From: Microvirga lotononidis
Lineage (GTDB): Bacteria > Pseudomonadota > Alphaproteobacteria > Rhizobiales > Beijerinckiaceae
DNA: 64,000 nt
Direction: 5' to 3'
Assembly: GCF_034627025.1 (NCBI RefSeq)
Contig: NZ_CP141048.1
Coordinates: forward strand, 3,944,001 to 4,008,000
The notes beneath the pieces were generated by a model. That model made no database searches. It saw only the letters and a program-made list of their open reading frames with translations, and had not been told where the DNA came from. Below, piece after piece: positions 46,565 through 55,211 of this stretch. Each line of letters opens with the position of its first letter. Within the stretch, counting starts at the first letter, position 1. The position numbers were made by a program, and so were the translations under genes.

Positions 46565-48034
46565 TTAGGAGCGCACGAATTCCGGCTTCAAGGCTCGGTA
46601 AAGCGCGCGGAAAGCCTCGATTCGCGGACGGTAGAGGTCGACGAGATGCGCCTGTGGCTCGATGGTTTCGAGCACGGCGGGCGGCATGCACACCGCTTCC
46701 GGCATCTCACCGGTCGTCGCGAGGCGCGCCAGCCGCGCCGCACCGAAGGCGGGACCCTTGTCGCTGCCATGATAGCGCACCATCGGAACGTCCAGCACAT
46801 TGGCGAAGATAGAGGCCCAGAACACGCTTCTCGACCCGCCGCCGATCATGCCGGCATAAGTCAGCGGCGTACCGGCCTGCGCGAGACATTCCTTCGCATC
46901 GGCGAAGCTGAAGGCGACCCCTTCGAGGATGGCCTGCACGAGGTCCGCCTGCTGCGTCTGCGGGGAGAGGCCGAAGAGCACGCCGCGTGCATAAGGATCG
47001 TTGTGCGGGGTCCGCTCGCCCGCGAGATAGGGCAGGAAGAGAATGGGCGACGGCTTCCGATAAGCGGCCTCGGTTTCGTGCAGGAGCTCACCGATGTCCC
47101 GTTTCAGGAGCTGGGCGCCCCAGGCCAGGCAGCTTGCCGCGTTCAGCATCGCGGCCATCTGGAACCAGCGATCCGGCACCGCGTGGCAGAAGGAATGCAC
47201 CACGGCTTCCGGAGCCGGGCTGAAGTCGCGGGTGGTGACGAAAAGCTGGCCGGACGTGCCGAGCGAGATGAAGGCCGACCCATCCTCGATCGCGCCGAGA
47301 CCCACGGCGCCGGCAGCCGCATCCCCGGCGCCGCCGGCCACGACCACGTCGCTCCGCAGACCCCATCGTCCGGCGATGTCGGCCCGCAGGATGCCGGATG
47401 CTTGCGAGCCTTCGACGAGCGTCGGCATCTGTTTCCGGCTGAGCCCTGTCGCGGCCAGCGCTGCATCGGACCAGTCGCGCTTGGCCTCGTCCAGCCACCA
47501 GGTTCCGGCCGCATCCGACATCTCCGTCACGATCTCGCCGGTGAGCTTGAGGCGGATATAGTCCTTCGGCAGCATCACCTTGCGCACGGCCCGGAAGATG
47601 TCCGGCTCATGGCGCGCGAGCCACACGAGCTTCGGCGCGGTGAAGCCCGGCATCGGGATGACTCCCATGGCATGGGACAGCTCAGGGTACTTGTCTCCCA
47701 GCTCCTGCGCTTCACGAAAGGAGCGGCCATCGTTCCAGAGAATGGCGGGGCGAAGAGGCCGGTCGCTTTCATCGAGCAGAACCGCGCCGTGCATCTGGCC
47801 CGAGAGGCCGATGCCGCGTATATCCGCCAGCGCCGATGCGGATCGCACGCGCAGCCGATCGAGCGCCGTCTGCACCGCCTCCCACCAGATGTCCGGATCC
47901 TGCTCGGACCAGAGATCGTGCGGGCGGGAGACCTGAAGAGGGACATCCGCCTCCGCGACCACGGTTTGCGCATCGTCGACGAGGACCGCCTTCACGGCTG
48001 AGGTGCCGACATCAATGCCGAGATAGTGAGGCAC
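46565..48034 (-). CDS. xylB: Xylulokinase
   Basis: 489 residues, matching XylB (E. coli 484). LGIDVGTSAVKAVLVDD opens the FGGY fold. IGLSGQMHGAVLLD is the xylulokinase motif, then DAAGTWWLDEAKRDWS, GAGDAAAGAVGLG and IGGGSRSVFWASIFANVLDVPMV. Phosphorylates D-xylulose to D-xylulose-5-phosphate. With araBD it feeds two pentulose routes into the pentose phosphate pathway. Its end lies 248 bases before the transporter ATPase gene, on the same strand. No xylose isomerase or pentitol dehydrogenase is seen. Confidence 0.93.
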   Translation of the reverse strand: MPHYLGIDVGTSAVKAVLVDDAQTVVAEADVPLQVSRPHDLWSEQDPDIWWEAVQTALDRLRVRSASALADIRGIGLSGQMHGAVLLDESDRPLRPAILWNDGRSFREAQELGDKYPELSHAMGVIPMPGFTAPKLVWLARHEPDIFRAVRKVMLPKDYIRLKLTGEIVTEMSDAAGTWWLDEAKRDWSDAALAATGLSRKQMPTLVEGSQASGILRADIAGRWGLRSDVVVAGGAGDAAAGAVGLGAIEDGSAFISLGTSGQLFVTTRDFSPAPEAVVHSFCHAVPDRWFQMAAMLNAASCLAWGAQLLKRDIGELLHETEAAYRKPSPILFLPYLAGERTPHNDPYARGVLFGLSPQTQQADLVQAILEGVAFSFADAKECLAQAGTPLTYAGMIGGGSRSVFWASIFANVLDVPMVRYHGSDKGPAFGAARLARLATTGEMPEAVCMPPAVLETIEPQAHLVDLYRPRIEAFRALYRALKPEFVRS

Positions 48035-48217
48035 GCCGCATGCTCCTTGAAATGTTGATGGCCTTGGTTTGGCCTCATGTCCGGAAGAGCATATAGATCA
48101 GCCCGGCCGCTTAGGCATACAGGTGATAAAATCCAGAGCCGTGGCCGTGAAAAAATCTCATGGCCGAAATGTCGCTCGGATATTTAAATGGCTGCGACAT
48201 GCACCAGATAGTCGGGC

Positions 48218-48934
48218 ATGCCACAGAATTCCAAACCCCAGTCTGAGTTCATTCGCCCCGAAGCCGCCGGTTCGGCGGCGGCGCTGAGCGCCGCCGTACG
48301 ACTGCACCTCGGGAAGCAGTTGCGTGCCCTCTATGGCGATCCCGCGCAGGACAAGCTGCCACGCGATCTCGCGCGTCTCGCCGATCGCGTGGCCCAGGTC
48401 ATCCGGGCGCATACGGAGCCGGTCGACCAGGAGTTCATCAACGGTGTCATGGATGCGCTGCCGAACTTGCGCGCCTTTGCCCTGTCGCTGACCGGGAAGG
48501 TCGACCAAGCGGAAGATCTGGTGCAGGACACCGTGCTCAAGGCCCTGACCAAGCAGGACACGTTCGAGGCTGGTACGAATCTGCAGGCCTGGCTCTTCAC
48601 GATTCTCCGAAACGGTTTCTACTCCACTCACCGCAAGACCAGCCGCGAAGTGGAGGACGGTGACGGTACCCATGCCGCGAGCATGATCGCGATCCCGGAC
48701 CAAGAGGACAAGCTCGCGCTTCAGGATCTCTCCACGGCGCTCGAGAAGTTGCCGCAGGAGCAGCGCGAAGCCATCATCCTCATCGGCGCCGAAGGCATGT
48801 CCTACGAAGATGCGGCAGAAGCCTTGGGCGTGAAGGTCGGTACGATCAAGAGCCGCGTCAATCGCGCCCGCAACCGCCTAGCAGAGCTGATGGGCACGCC
48901 CCGGGTCGAACACGATCATTCGGCAACGGCCTGA
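48218..48934 (+). CDS. EcfG-like ECF sigma factor with an N-terminal NepR-like segment
   Basis: 238 residues, about 55 longer than a typical EcfG (~180). Residues ~76-150 form sigma region 2 (LPNLRAFALSLTGKVDQAEDLVQDTV) and ~175-230 region 4 (LPQEQREAIILIGAEGMSYEDAAEAL), closely EcfG/ECF15-like. The added N-terminus includes LGKQLRALYGDPAQDKLP at ~31-48, then a further helix. That is the wording of the NepR anti-sigma helix (LGxxLRxxYxxxxxxxxP). It may be a fused anti-sigma region; the claim rests on motif only. No phyR or separate nepR is adjacent. It directs general-stress transcription if the family role holds. Confidence 0.85.
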   Translation: MPQNSKPQSEFIRPEAAGSAAALSAAVRLHLGKQLRALYGDPAQDKLPRDLARLADRVAQVIRAHTEPVDQEFINGVMDALPNLRAFALSLTGKVDQAEDLVQDTVLKALTKQDTFEAGTNLQAWLFTILRNGFYSTHRKTSREVEDGDGTHAASMIAIPDQEDKLALQDLSTALEKLPQEQREAIILIGAEGMSYEDAAEALGVKVGTIKSRVNRARNRLAELMGTPRVEHDHSATA

Positions 48935-48955
48935 CGATCGCTTCGCCGTTTAAAT

Positions 48956-49000
48956 GAGCATCGTGCGGAAAAGTGCATTCCACTTCTCCGCACGATGCTC
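48956..49000. repeat. Palindromic intergenic repeat, copy 3 (single hairpin)
   Basis: The arms begin GAGCATCGTGCGGA and end TCCGCACGATGCTC around AAGTG-CATTC-CACTT; only one internal pair is mismatched. It lies 22 bases after the sigma-factor stop and probably also stops its transcription. The inner AAGTG/CACTT core is shared with 11081 and 35756. Confidence 0.75.
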
Positions 49001-49149
49001 TATGCCTTCGCCTCACCAACTTGTGAGCAGGCGCGTAGCCTACCTTTGTAGGGCCCTGCGGCTCCCCGGCAGCGGCTCGCGGCGCTCGGCGGCTTGAAAC
49101 CCGTTCGAGGCCCGGCAAGGACAACAGACTGCCCGAAGGATTTTGAGGC

Positions 49150-49917
49150 ATGTCGCTTGTCGAGCTGATCGGATTCCTGGCCCTCACCGGAATTGCCGCT
49201 TACATCCAGACCCTGACCGGCTTTGCTTTCGGCCTGATCACCATGGGGGGCGTCGGGCTCACCGGCCTTCTGTCTCTTCCCGACGCGGCGATGCTCGTGA
49301 GCGTGCTCACCTTCGTAAATGCCGTTCAGATGCTCCACAAGGGCTGGCGCGACGTGGCGTGGCGGGAGTTTCGCGTCGTGATGCTGACCAGCATCCCCAT
49401 GCTCTTCGTCGGATACTGGCTGCTGGAATGGCTGGCCGGAACGCGGGCCGACGTGCTGCGCCTCATCCTCGGCTTCGTGATCATCGTCTCGAGCCTGCAG
49501 CTTGCCCGAAAGCCCGATCCTCTTCCCACGCGATCGGGCGACGTCTCGTTCATGGCCTTCGGCAGCATCGCGGGCCTGATGGGCGGGATGTTCTCGACCG
49601 CAGGTCCGCCGCTTGTCTACCACTTCTACCGGCAGCCGATGCCCCAGGTGACGATACGGGAAACGCTGGTGACGATTTTCGCGCTCAACGCCGTGTTCCG
49701 AAACGGTCTCGTCTTCTTTTCCGGCAATCTCCCGTCGGCGTCGACCCTGACGGGGCTCTTCGCTGTCCCGGTCGTCATGGCGGCCACGCACGCCGCCCGC
49801 CGCTGGCCTCCGCCGCTCTCCCCCGCGGCGATGCGTTGGATCGTGCTCGGCCTGCTCTTTCTGTCGGGCGTGTCGCTCGGAATGCCGGCCGTCTTGCATC
49901 TGCTGACGACCCGCTGA
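49150..49917 (+). CDS. TSUP-family membrane transporter, second in the window
   Basis: 255 residues, mostly hydrophobic with ~8 predicted spans. AYIQTLTGFAFGLITMGGVGLTGL replaces the glycine-rich motif 1 and GLMGGMFSTAGPPLVYHFY is motif 2 of the TauE/SafE/TSUP family. Only distantly like the one at 9316. Exports or imports a small anion, substrate unknown. Followed after 123 bases by a small gene of unknown function on the same strand. Confidence 0.82.
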   Translation: MSLVELIGFLALTGIAAYIQTLTGFAFGLITMGGVGLTGLLSLPDAAMLVSVLTFVNAVQMLHKGWRDVAWREFRVVMLTSIPMLFVGYWLLEWLAGTRADVLRLILGFVIIVSSLQLARKPDPLPTRSGDVSFMAFGSIAGLMGGMFSTAGPPLVYHFYRQPMPQVTIRETLVTIFALNAVFRNGLVFFSGNLPSASTLTGLFAVPVVMAATHAARRWPPPLSPAAMRWIVLGLLFLSGVSLGMPAVLHLLTTR

Positions 49918-50040
49918 CAGATTCGCGCTGCACAAAATATCAGCGGCCCCGAATGACCGTTCCTCGAACTTTTTCACAAGCTTCAGGTTGGCTTGTAGCT
50001 GGTGGGTGCTCGAAGCCGCTCTTCTGCCAAGGAGGGGAGC

Positions 50041-50472
50041 ATGGAACATAGGCCTCTGTCCGAACTCAGTAGCGTCGCCGACCTGAAAATCCCTGAGGAC
50101 GTCAAGGTGCCCGTGCTGACGAAGCGCGAACGCCTGGACCGCTGGGTCGAGCTCCTGGAACGGGAGCCGGACCGCATCGTCAGGACCCTGGACGAAATCG
50201 AGTGGAAGCCGAAGGCCCAGCGCCTGGCCCTGCGGGCCGACGGCTCCGCCCTGACGGTCGCCTATTCCGACCCGGTCCTCCGCCATGCGGGCTTGCGCAG
50301 CGATAAGTTCGGAGATGCGGTGGATTTCTTCCAGATCTCCGAGCACGATGCCCATATCGTCCTGTGCTCCTGCCATGGCGGCGAGGCCATGCGGGCGGAC
50401 GAGGCGGCCCGCCGGGTGCGCGGCATCCGGTCTCCCAGCCTATGGGCGCTTTATTTCGGCTGGTTTCGGTAA
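50041..50472 (+). CDS. Conserved-looking hypothetical protein, 143 residues
   Basis: ATG at 50041 with a strong AGGAGGGGAGC site (upstream in-frame ATG at 50002 is less likely). Soluble, charged, no signal peptide. It has LTKRERLDRWVELLEREPDR (helical), then a mixed region with HDAHIVLCSCHGGEAMRAD, a Cys-x-Cys-His stretch that could bind metal. The C-terminus is hydrophobic-aromatic (LWALYFGWFR). I do not recognise the family. It stands between a TSUP gene and the serralysin gene. Confidence 0.75.
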   Translation: MEHRPLSELSSVADLKIPEDVKVPVLTKRERLDRWVELLEREPDRIVRTLDEIEWKPKAQRLALRADGSALTVAYSDPVLRHAGLRSDKFGDAVDFFQISEHDAHIVLCSCHGGEAMRADEAARRVRGIRSPSLWALYFGWFR

Positions 50473-50746
50473 CTCGACCGGCGGATCTGCCGATCAGGCA
50501 GTCCTGGCGGGCCTATCCGCACGAGGTGCAAACCCGCCAGGGCGGTCGATGCGAGCGAAGTTTCATGAGTAATAAGAGACCCGCATTCATATTCCAGTCC
50601 CAACAAGGGCCTAACCCGCTACAACATATCAATAAAAAGATTGTTTATCGATCGATACGCCGGAATGTAAACACAGTTACTACTTGCTGATTATCCACAC
50701 GAGGGGCGTGGGGCGGTACCTGCTACTCAATCCTGGGGGGATCGAG

Positions 50747-52156
50747 ATGGCAGTCACGGCTCTCGTCGACAGAACTTACGATCAGAACATTGACGGCGTC
50801 CTGTCCGGCGAGCGTTGGAACAGCCTCAATCTGACCTACAGCTTCCCGCCGTCGTCCGCCAACTATGGCGACCCCTACGGTAACGGCGAGACCGAGAACA
50901 ACTTCCAGCCGCTGTCTCCTCTTCAAAGCGCGACCGTCCGCAAGGTTTTCGCCATGATCTCGGACGTGACCGACCTGAGCTTCGTCGAAATTCAGGAGAC
51001 CTCGACCCGGCGCGCCGATCTGCGCCTGGCAAGATCCGATGAACCCGATACGGCATGGACCTACCCGGTCACGAAGGCACAGGAAGCCGGCGATACGTGG
51101 TTTCGGACGAGCGGCGGATGGTTCGATCAGCCGATTCCCGGAAATTATGCGTACTACGTCTTCATTCACGAGATCCTTCATCAAGTCGGCCTGAAGCACG
51201 GCAACGACGCAACGGGGTTCGGCGCCATGACGCCCGAGCGCGACTCCATGGAGTATTCGCTGACGACCTACAGGTCCTATGTCGGGGCGTCCGGACGTTA
51301 TGTGGAGAACGAAGGGTGGAGCTTCGGGCAGACCCCGATGATGTACGACATCGCCGCGCTGCAAAGGATGTACGGCGCAGACTTTACCACCCGCAGCGAA
51401 GATACGGTCTATCGCTGGAGCCCGGCCACGGGCGAGGCGTTCATCAACGGAATCGGACAAGGGGCTCCGGGAGCCAATCGGGTCCTGATGACTCTGTGGG
51501 ATGGGGGAGGAAACGATACCTTCGACTTTTCGAACTACAGGACGGGTCTGAGCGTGGACCTGCGGCCCGGCGAGTGGACGACGACCTCAACAGCGCAGCT
51601 TGCCGATCTCGGCGCCGGCAGGTCGGCGCGGGGCACGATCGCCAACGCTCTTCTCCATGACGGAGATCCCAGGTCGCTCATCGAGAACGCTCTGGGAGGG
51701 ACCGGCAACGACGTGCTCGTCGGCAATGTGGGCTCGAACGTGCTGAAGGGAGGGGCGGGGAAAGATTGCCTCAACGGCCTCGACGGAGCCGACACGCTTC
51801 ATGGCGGAGCCGGCAGGGACGTGCTTCTCGGCGGTGAGGGAATGGATGTCTTTGTCTTCGACACGAGCCTCCGGAAAGGCGTCGACCTCGACCATATCCT
51901 GGATTTCTCGGTGGCGGACGACACCGTTTATCTGGAGAACGCCGTGTTCTCGCACCTCGGCCGTGCGGGCAAGCTTGCCTCCGCGGCGTTCTGGACCGGC
52001 TCCAAGGCCCATGACCGGTCCGACCGGGTCATCTACGACAAGAAGTCGGGTTTGCTCTATTACGACCCTGATGGAACCGGAGACAGCGGCCAGATCAAAT
52101 TCGCCCAGCTGACCAAAGGGTTGAAAATGACGGCCGGCGACTTCCGGATCATCTGA
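50747..52156 (+). CDS. Serralysin-type zinc metalloprotease with RTX repeats
   Basis: 469 residues from the ATG at 50747. The metzincin motif HEILHQVGLKH (141-151) has all zinc ligands. The Met-turn is SMEYS (167-171). A C-terminal block holds RTX nonapeptides (GGTGNDVLVGNVGSNVLKGG, GGAGKDCLNG, GGAGRDVLLGG) for calcium binding, then a beta-rich end. No signal peptide at the N-terminus, as expected for type I secretion through a C-terminal signal. No type I secretion genes or protease inhibitor lie nearby. Secreted, cleaves proteins; natural target unknown. Confidence 0.9.
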   Translation: MAVTALVDRTYDQNIDGVLSGERWNSLNLTYSFPPSSANYGDPYGNGETENNFQPLSPLQSATVRKVFAMISDVTDLSFVEIQETSTRRADLRLARSDEPDTAWTYPVTKAQEAGDTWFRTSGGWFDQPIPGNYAYYVFIHEILHQVGLKHGNDATGFGAMTPERDSMEYSLTTYRSYVGASGRYVENEGWSFGQTPMMYDIAALQRMYGADFTTRSEDTVYRWSPATGEAFINGIGQGAPGANRVLMTLWDGGGNDTFDFSNYRTGLSVDLRPGEWTTTSTAQLADLGAGRSARGTIANALLHDGDPRSLIENALGGTGNDVLVGNVGSNVLKGGAGKDCLNGLDGADTLHGGAGRDVLLGGEGMDVFVFDTSLRKGVDLDHILDFSVADDTVYLENAVFSHLGRAGKLASAAFWTGSKAHDRSDRVIYDKKSGLLYYDPDGTGDSGQIKFAQLTKGLKMTAGDFRII

Positions 52157-52329
52157 GCGTCCGCTCAGGCATGCTCCCGTGGCGCTCTCCGAGGCCTGCG
52201 GAGGGCCGCTACCTTCCGTCAATTTGACTTCCTGCCGGGTTTAGAGGACATCACGCGGTTTGATGAACCTGTGCCGATGGGAAACCCACCCTTGCCGGCA
52301 TGAAGGATTGCCTGCCTCCGGAGCGATTG

Positions 52330-54039
52330 ATGGACGGTTCTGTCCCCCAGCAGCGGATATCTCTGCGCTACCTCTCCGTTGCCCAGCTGACGAGTGCCGT
52401 CGAGCGGAGCCATGCCCGGCTCTGCGCCGTCCTCGTGCTGCTGTCGCTCGCCTGTTTCCTCCCGGGCTTTACGACCCTGCAGCCGATGGACCGGGATGAG
52501 CCGCGTTATGCCCAGGCTTCCAAGCAGATGCTGGAAACCGGCGATTTCGTCGATATCCGCTTCCAGGATGAGGCGCGAAACAAGAAGCCGGTCGGCATCT
52601 ACTGGATGCAGAGCGTGACCGTTTCCCTCGGTCAGGCGCTCGGCGTGCCTGAGGCGCGGACCACCGTCGCCCTTTATCGGATTCCCTCCTTGTTCGGCGC
52701 GGTGGCGACGGTTCTGCTGACCTATTGGGCTGCCCTGGCCTTCTTCGGGAGGCGAGGGGCTTTCCTGACCGCCGCCCTCATGGCCACCTGCGTCATCCTG
52801 ATGGTCGAGGCGCGCCTCGCCAAGACGGACGCCATGCTGACGGCCTGTTCCGTTGCCGTCATGGGTGGTCTAGCGCGGGCCTACCTGAGTCGCGGGGCAG
52901 GGACCCTGCCGCGACGGGCGCTATGGCTGTTCTGGACCGGCTTTGCCTTGGGGATCCTGATCAAGGGTCCGCTGATCGTCATGTTCGCGGGCCTGGCCGC
53001 CGCCGTGCTGTCCTACAAGGAGCGGTCCGGACGCTGGCTCATGACGTTGAAACCGTGGCAGGGGCTGGCATTCACCCTCGCCGTCGTGCTCCCCTGGTTC
53101 ATCGCTATCGCCATCAACACCAACGGCGCCTTCTACGCGGAAGCCATCGGTCACGACATGCTCGGCAAGGTCGGCACGGCTCAGAAGGTCCATTGGGCCC
53201 CGCCGGGATTCTACCTGATCTCGTTCTTCGCGACGTTCTGGCCCGGAGCCATTCTGGCGGCCATCGCCGTGCCCTTCGCCTGGATCCACCGCCGCGAAGA
53301 GCCGGTGGCCTTCGCTCTTGCCTGGATCGTCCCGTCCTGGATCGTGTTCGAGGCGGTTCCGACCAAGCTTCCGCACTACACGCTGCCGCTTCTGCCGGCC
53401 GTTGCGATCATCACGGTCATGGCGATCGCCCGCCATTTCGTCGGCCCGCAGCGGCCAGCCGCCAAGTTAGCGACGGTTCTCATCCCGTTCATTCCGGTGG
53501 GGCTGACGATCGGATTGTCCACGATCGGTTGGACGTTCGACGGGATGATCCCTTTCCGGGCGCTCCCGTTCCTGGTGGTTTCCTCGCTTCTCGCGCTGTG
53601 GGCCTGGTGGCTCTTCGTGAAGAACCGGATGGTCGCGACCCTCTGGGCGAGCTTCGTGTCGGCGGTCTTCCTGGCAATCGGCGTGTTCGGTTTCGCCCAG
53701 CTCGATCTGCGCTCCCTCAAAGTGTCGGGCCGGCTTGCCGAGGCGGCCCACAACGTGCCGTGCGCCGATCCAGTCGTCGGAACCCTCGGTTACCGTGAGC
53801 CCAGCCTCGTCTTCCTGACGGGCACGAACCTTGAGATGATCGATTCGGGAGCCCAGGCCTCCGCCTTCCTGAATCAGGGTGGGTGCCGTGTCGTGTTCGT
53901 GGAAAAACGATACGAAGGGGAGTTCCGGACCGAGAACGAGCGCCTGAAACAGGAGCCCACGCTCTCGACCCGGATTCAGGGTTTCAATATCAACAGCGGG
54001 CGGCGGGTCGATATCGCCGTCTATGGGATGGGTTTCTGA
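52330..54039 (+). CDS. ArnT-like lipid-linked glycosyltransferase (PMT/GT83 family)
   Basis: About 569 residues from the ATG at 52330, which has a CGGAG site; an ATG at 52300 is also in frame. MDRDEPRYAQASKQMLETGDF holds the conserved Asp-Glu of the PMT/ArnT family, followed by ~12 membrane segments and GIYWMQ. These enzymes transfer a sugar from an undecaprenyl or dolichyl phosphate donor to lipid A or protein at the periplasmic face. The next two genes supply the donor synthase and a lipid A-like membrane protein, which points to lipid A modification. Confidence 0.9.
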   Translation: MDGSVPQQRISLRYLSVAQLTSAVERSHARLCAVLVLLSLACFLPGFTTLQPMDRDEPRYAQASKQMLETGDFVDIRFQDEARNKKPVGIYWMQSVTVSLGQALGVPEARTTVALYRIPSLFGAVATVLLTYWAALAFFGRRGAFLTAALMATCVILMVEARLAKTDAMLTACSVAVMGGLARAYLSRGAGTLPRRALWLFWTGFALGILIKGPLIVMFAGLAAAVLSYKERSGRWLMTLKPWQGLAFTLAVVLPWFIAIAINTNGAFYAEAIGHDMLGKVGTAQKVHWAPPGFYLISFFATFWPGAILAAIAVPFAWIHRREEPVAFALAWIVPSWIVFEAVPTKLPHYTLPLLPAVAIITVMAIARHFVGPQRPAAKLATVLIPFIPVGLTIGLSTIGWTFDGMIPFRALPFLVVSSLLALWAWWLFVKNRMVATLWASFVSAVFLAIGVFGFAQLDLRSLKVSGRLAEAAHNVPCADPVVGTLGYREPSLVFLTGTNLEMIDSGAQASAFLNQGGCRVVFVEKRYEGEFRTENERLKQEPTLSTRIQGFNINSGRRVDIAVYGMGF

Positions 54040-54086
54040 AACTCCGTCCCGTTCTCGAAGAGGCGGCCAGGAATGGCCCGTAACGA

Positions 54087-54821
54087 ATGACTGATCTTTC
54101 CCCGGCCCCCCGCCTCAGCGTGGTCGTGCCTGTCAAGAACGAGGCGCTCAACATCCTTCCCCTGGTGGAGGAGATTGAGCGCGCTTGCGCAGAGCTCGCA
54201 CCCTTCGAGGTGGTCTATGTGGACGACGGCTCCACCGACGCCACCGTGGAGCAGGTCCTGAGCGCGCGGGCGACCCGGCCATGGCTCCGCCTCGTTCGGC
54301 ATGAGGCGAGCTGCGGTCAGAGCGCAGCCGTCCGCACCGGCGTTCACGCCGCGCGCGGTCCCATCGTCGTCACGCTCGACGGGGACGGGCAGAACGATCC
54401 GGCCTTCATTCCCCAGCTCGTTGCGGCGCTCGGCGACCCGCAGGTCGCCCTCGTGGCCGGGCAGCGGGTCGGGCGCAAGGATGGCACCTACAAGAAGTGG
54501 CAGTCCCGGATCGCCAACGGGGTCCGCGGAAGGATCCTGAAGGACGGGACGCGGGATACGGGCTGCGGACTCAAGGCCTTCCGGCGGGACGTCTATCTGC
54601 GGCTGCCTTATTTCGACGCCCTGCACCGCTTCATGCCCGCCCTGGTCAAGCGTGAGGGCTTCCAGATTGCCCATGTGGACGTGATCGACCGGCCCCGGCA
54701 CGCTGGAACGTCCAATTACGGCATGTTCGACCGTCTGTGGGTCGGCATCCTTGATTTAGCCGGAGTCTGGTGGTTGATCCGCCGCCGCCGCCGCGTTCCC
54801 GCAGCTCAGGAAATCGTCTGA
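54087..54821 (+). CDS. Polyprenyl-phosphate glycosyltransferase (GT2, DPM1/ArnC-like)
   Basis: 244 residues with GT2 features: VVVPVKNEALNILPLVEEI near the start, DDGSTDAT with the nucleotide-binding Asp, TLDGDGQNDP (DxD) and GCGLKAFRRDVYLRLPYFDALHRFMPALVKREG. No C-terminal membrane pair, unlike ArnC. It would charge a polyprenyl phosphate with a sugar, which the GT83 enzyme upstream then uses. The stop shares one base with the next start. Confidence 0.92.
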   Translation: MTDLSPAPRLSVVVPVKNEALNILPLVEEIERACAELAPFEVVYVDDGSTDATVEQVLSARATRPWLRLVRHEASCGQSAAVRTGVHAARGPIVVTLDGDGQNDPAFIPQLVAALGDPQVALVAGQRVGRKDGTYKKWQSRIANGVRGRILKDGTRDTGCGLKAFRRDVYLRLPYFDALHRFMPALVKREGFQIAHVDVIDRPRHAGTSNYGMFDRLWVGILDLAGVWWLIRRRRRVPAAQEIV

Positions 54822-55192
54822 TGTTGATGCGTCTTTCCCACGATTTGGGACTCTTCTTCTACGATGTGGTCGTTGCCAGGTTCGATCTGTGGGCCGCCTT
54901 CGGCGTTCTGGCCCAGTTCGTGTTCGGGGCGCGCTTCTTCGTGCAATGGATCGCGAGCGAAAAGGCGGAGAGGAGCGTCATCCCGGTAGGGTTCTGGATT
55001 CTGTCGATCATCGGAGGCCTGATGACGCTGGTCTATGGCCTTGCCCGGCGCGACATCGTCATCATCCTGCCCCAGCTCTTCTCGATCTTCATCTACATCC
55101 GCAACATGATGCTGATCTCGAAGGAAAAGGAAAAGAAGAAAGCCGGAAATCAGACCGCCTCCGCCTCGGAGGTCGAGGCCCCGGCGCAGTAG
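54821..55192 (+). CDS. LAB_N-domain membrane protein (lipid A biosynthesis N-terminal type)
   Basis: 123 residues from the ATG at 54821, overlapping the GT2 stop by one base; 54827 is another option. Three membrane segments. AAFGVLAQFVFGARFFVQWIASEKAERSVIPVGFWILSIIGG is the characteristic LAB_N sequence (with FxxRxxxQW). The lysine-rich tail follows. Small LAB_N proteins encoded with GT2 and PMT genes probably move the lipid-linked sugar (flippase) across the membrane; this is inferred from context. Last gene of the lipid A set. Confidence 0.88.
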   Translation: MLMRLSHDLGLFFYDVVVARFDLWAAFGVLAQFVFGARFFVQWIASEKAERSVIPVGFWILSIIGGLMTLVYGLARRDIVIILPQLFSIFIYIRNMMLISKEKEKKKAGNQTASASEVEAPAQ

Positions 55193-55211
55193 CCGCCGAG
55201 GCCCATAGATC

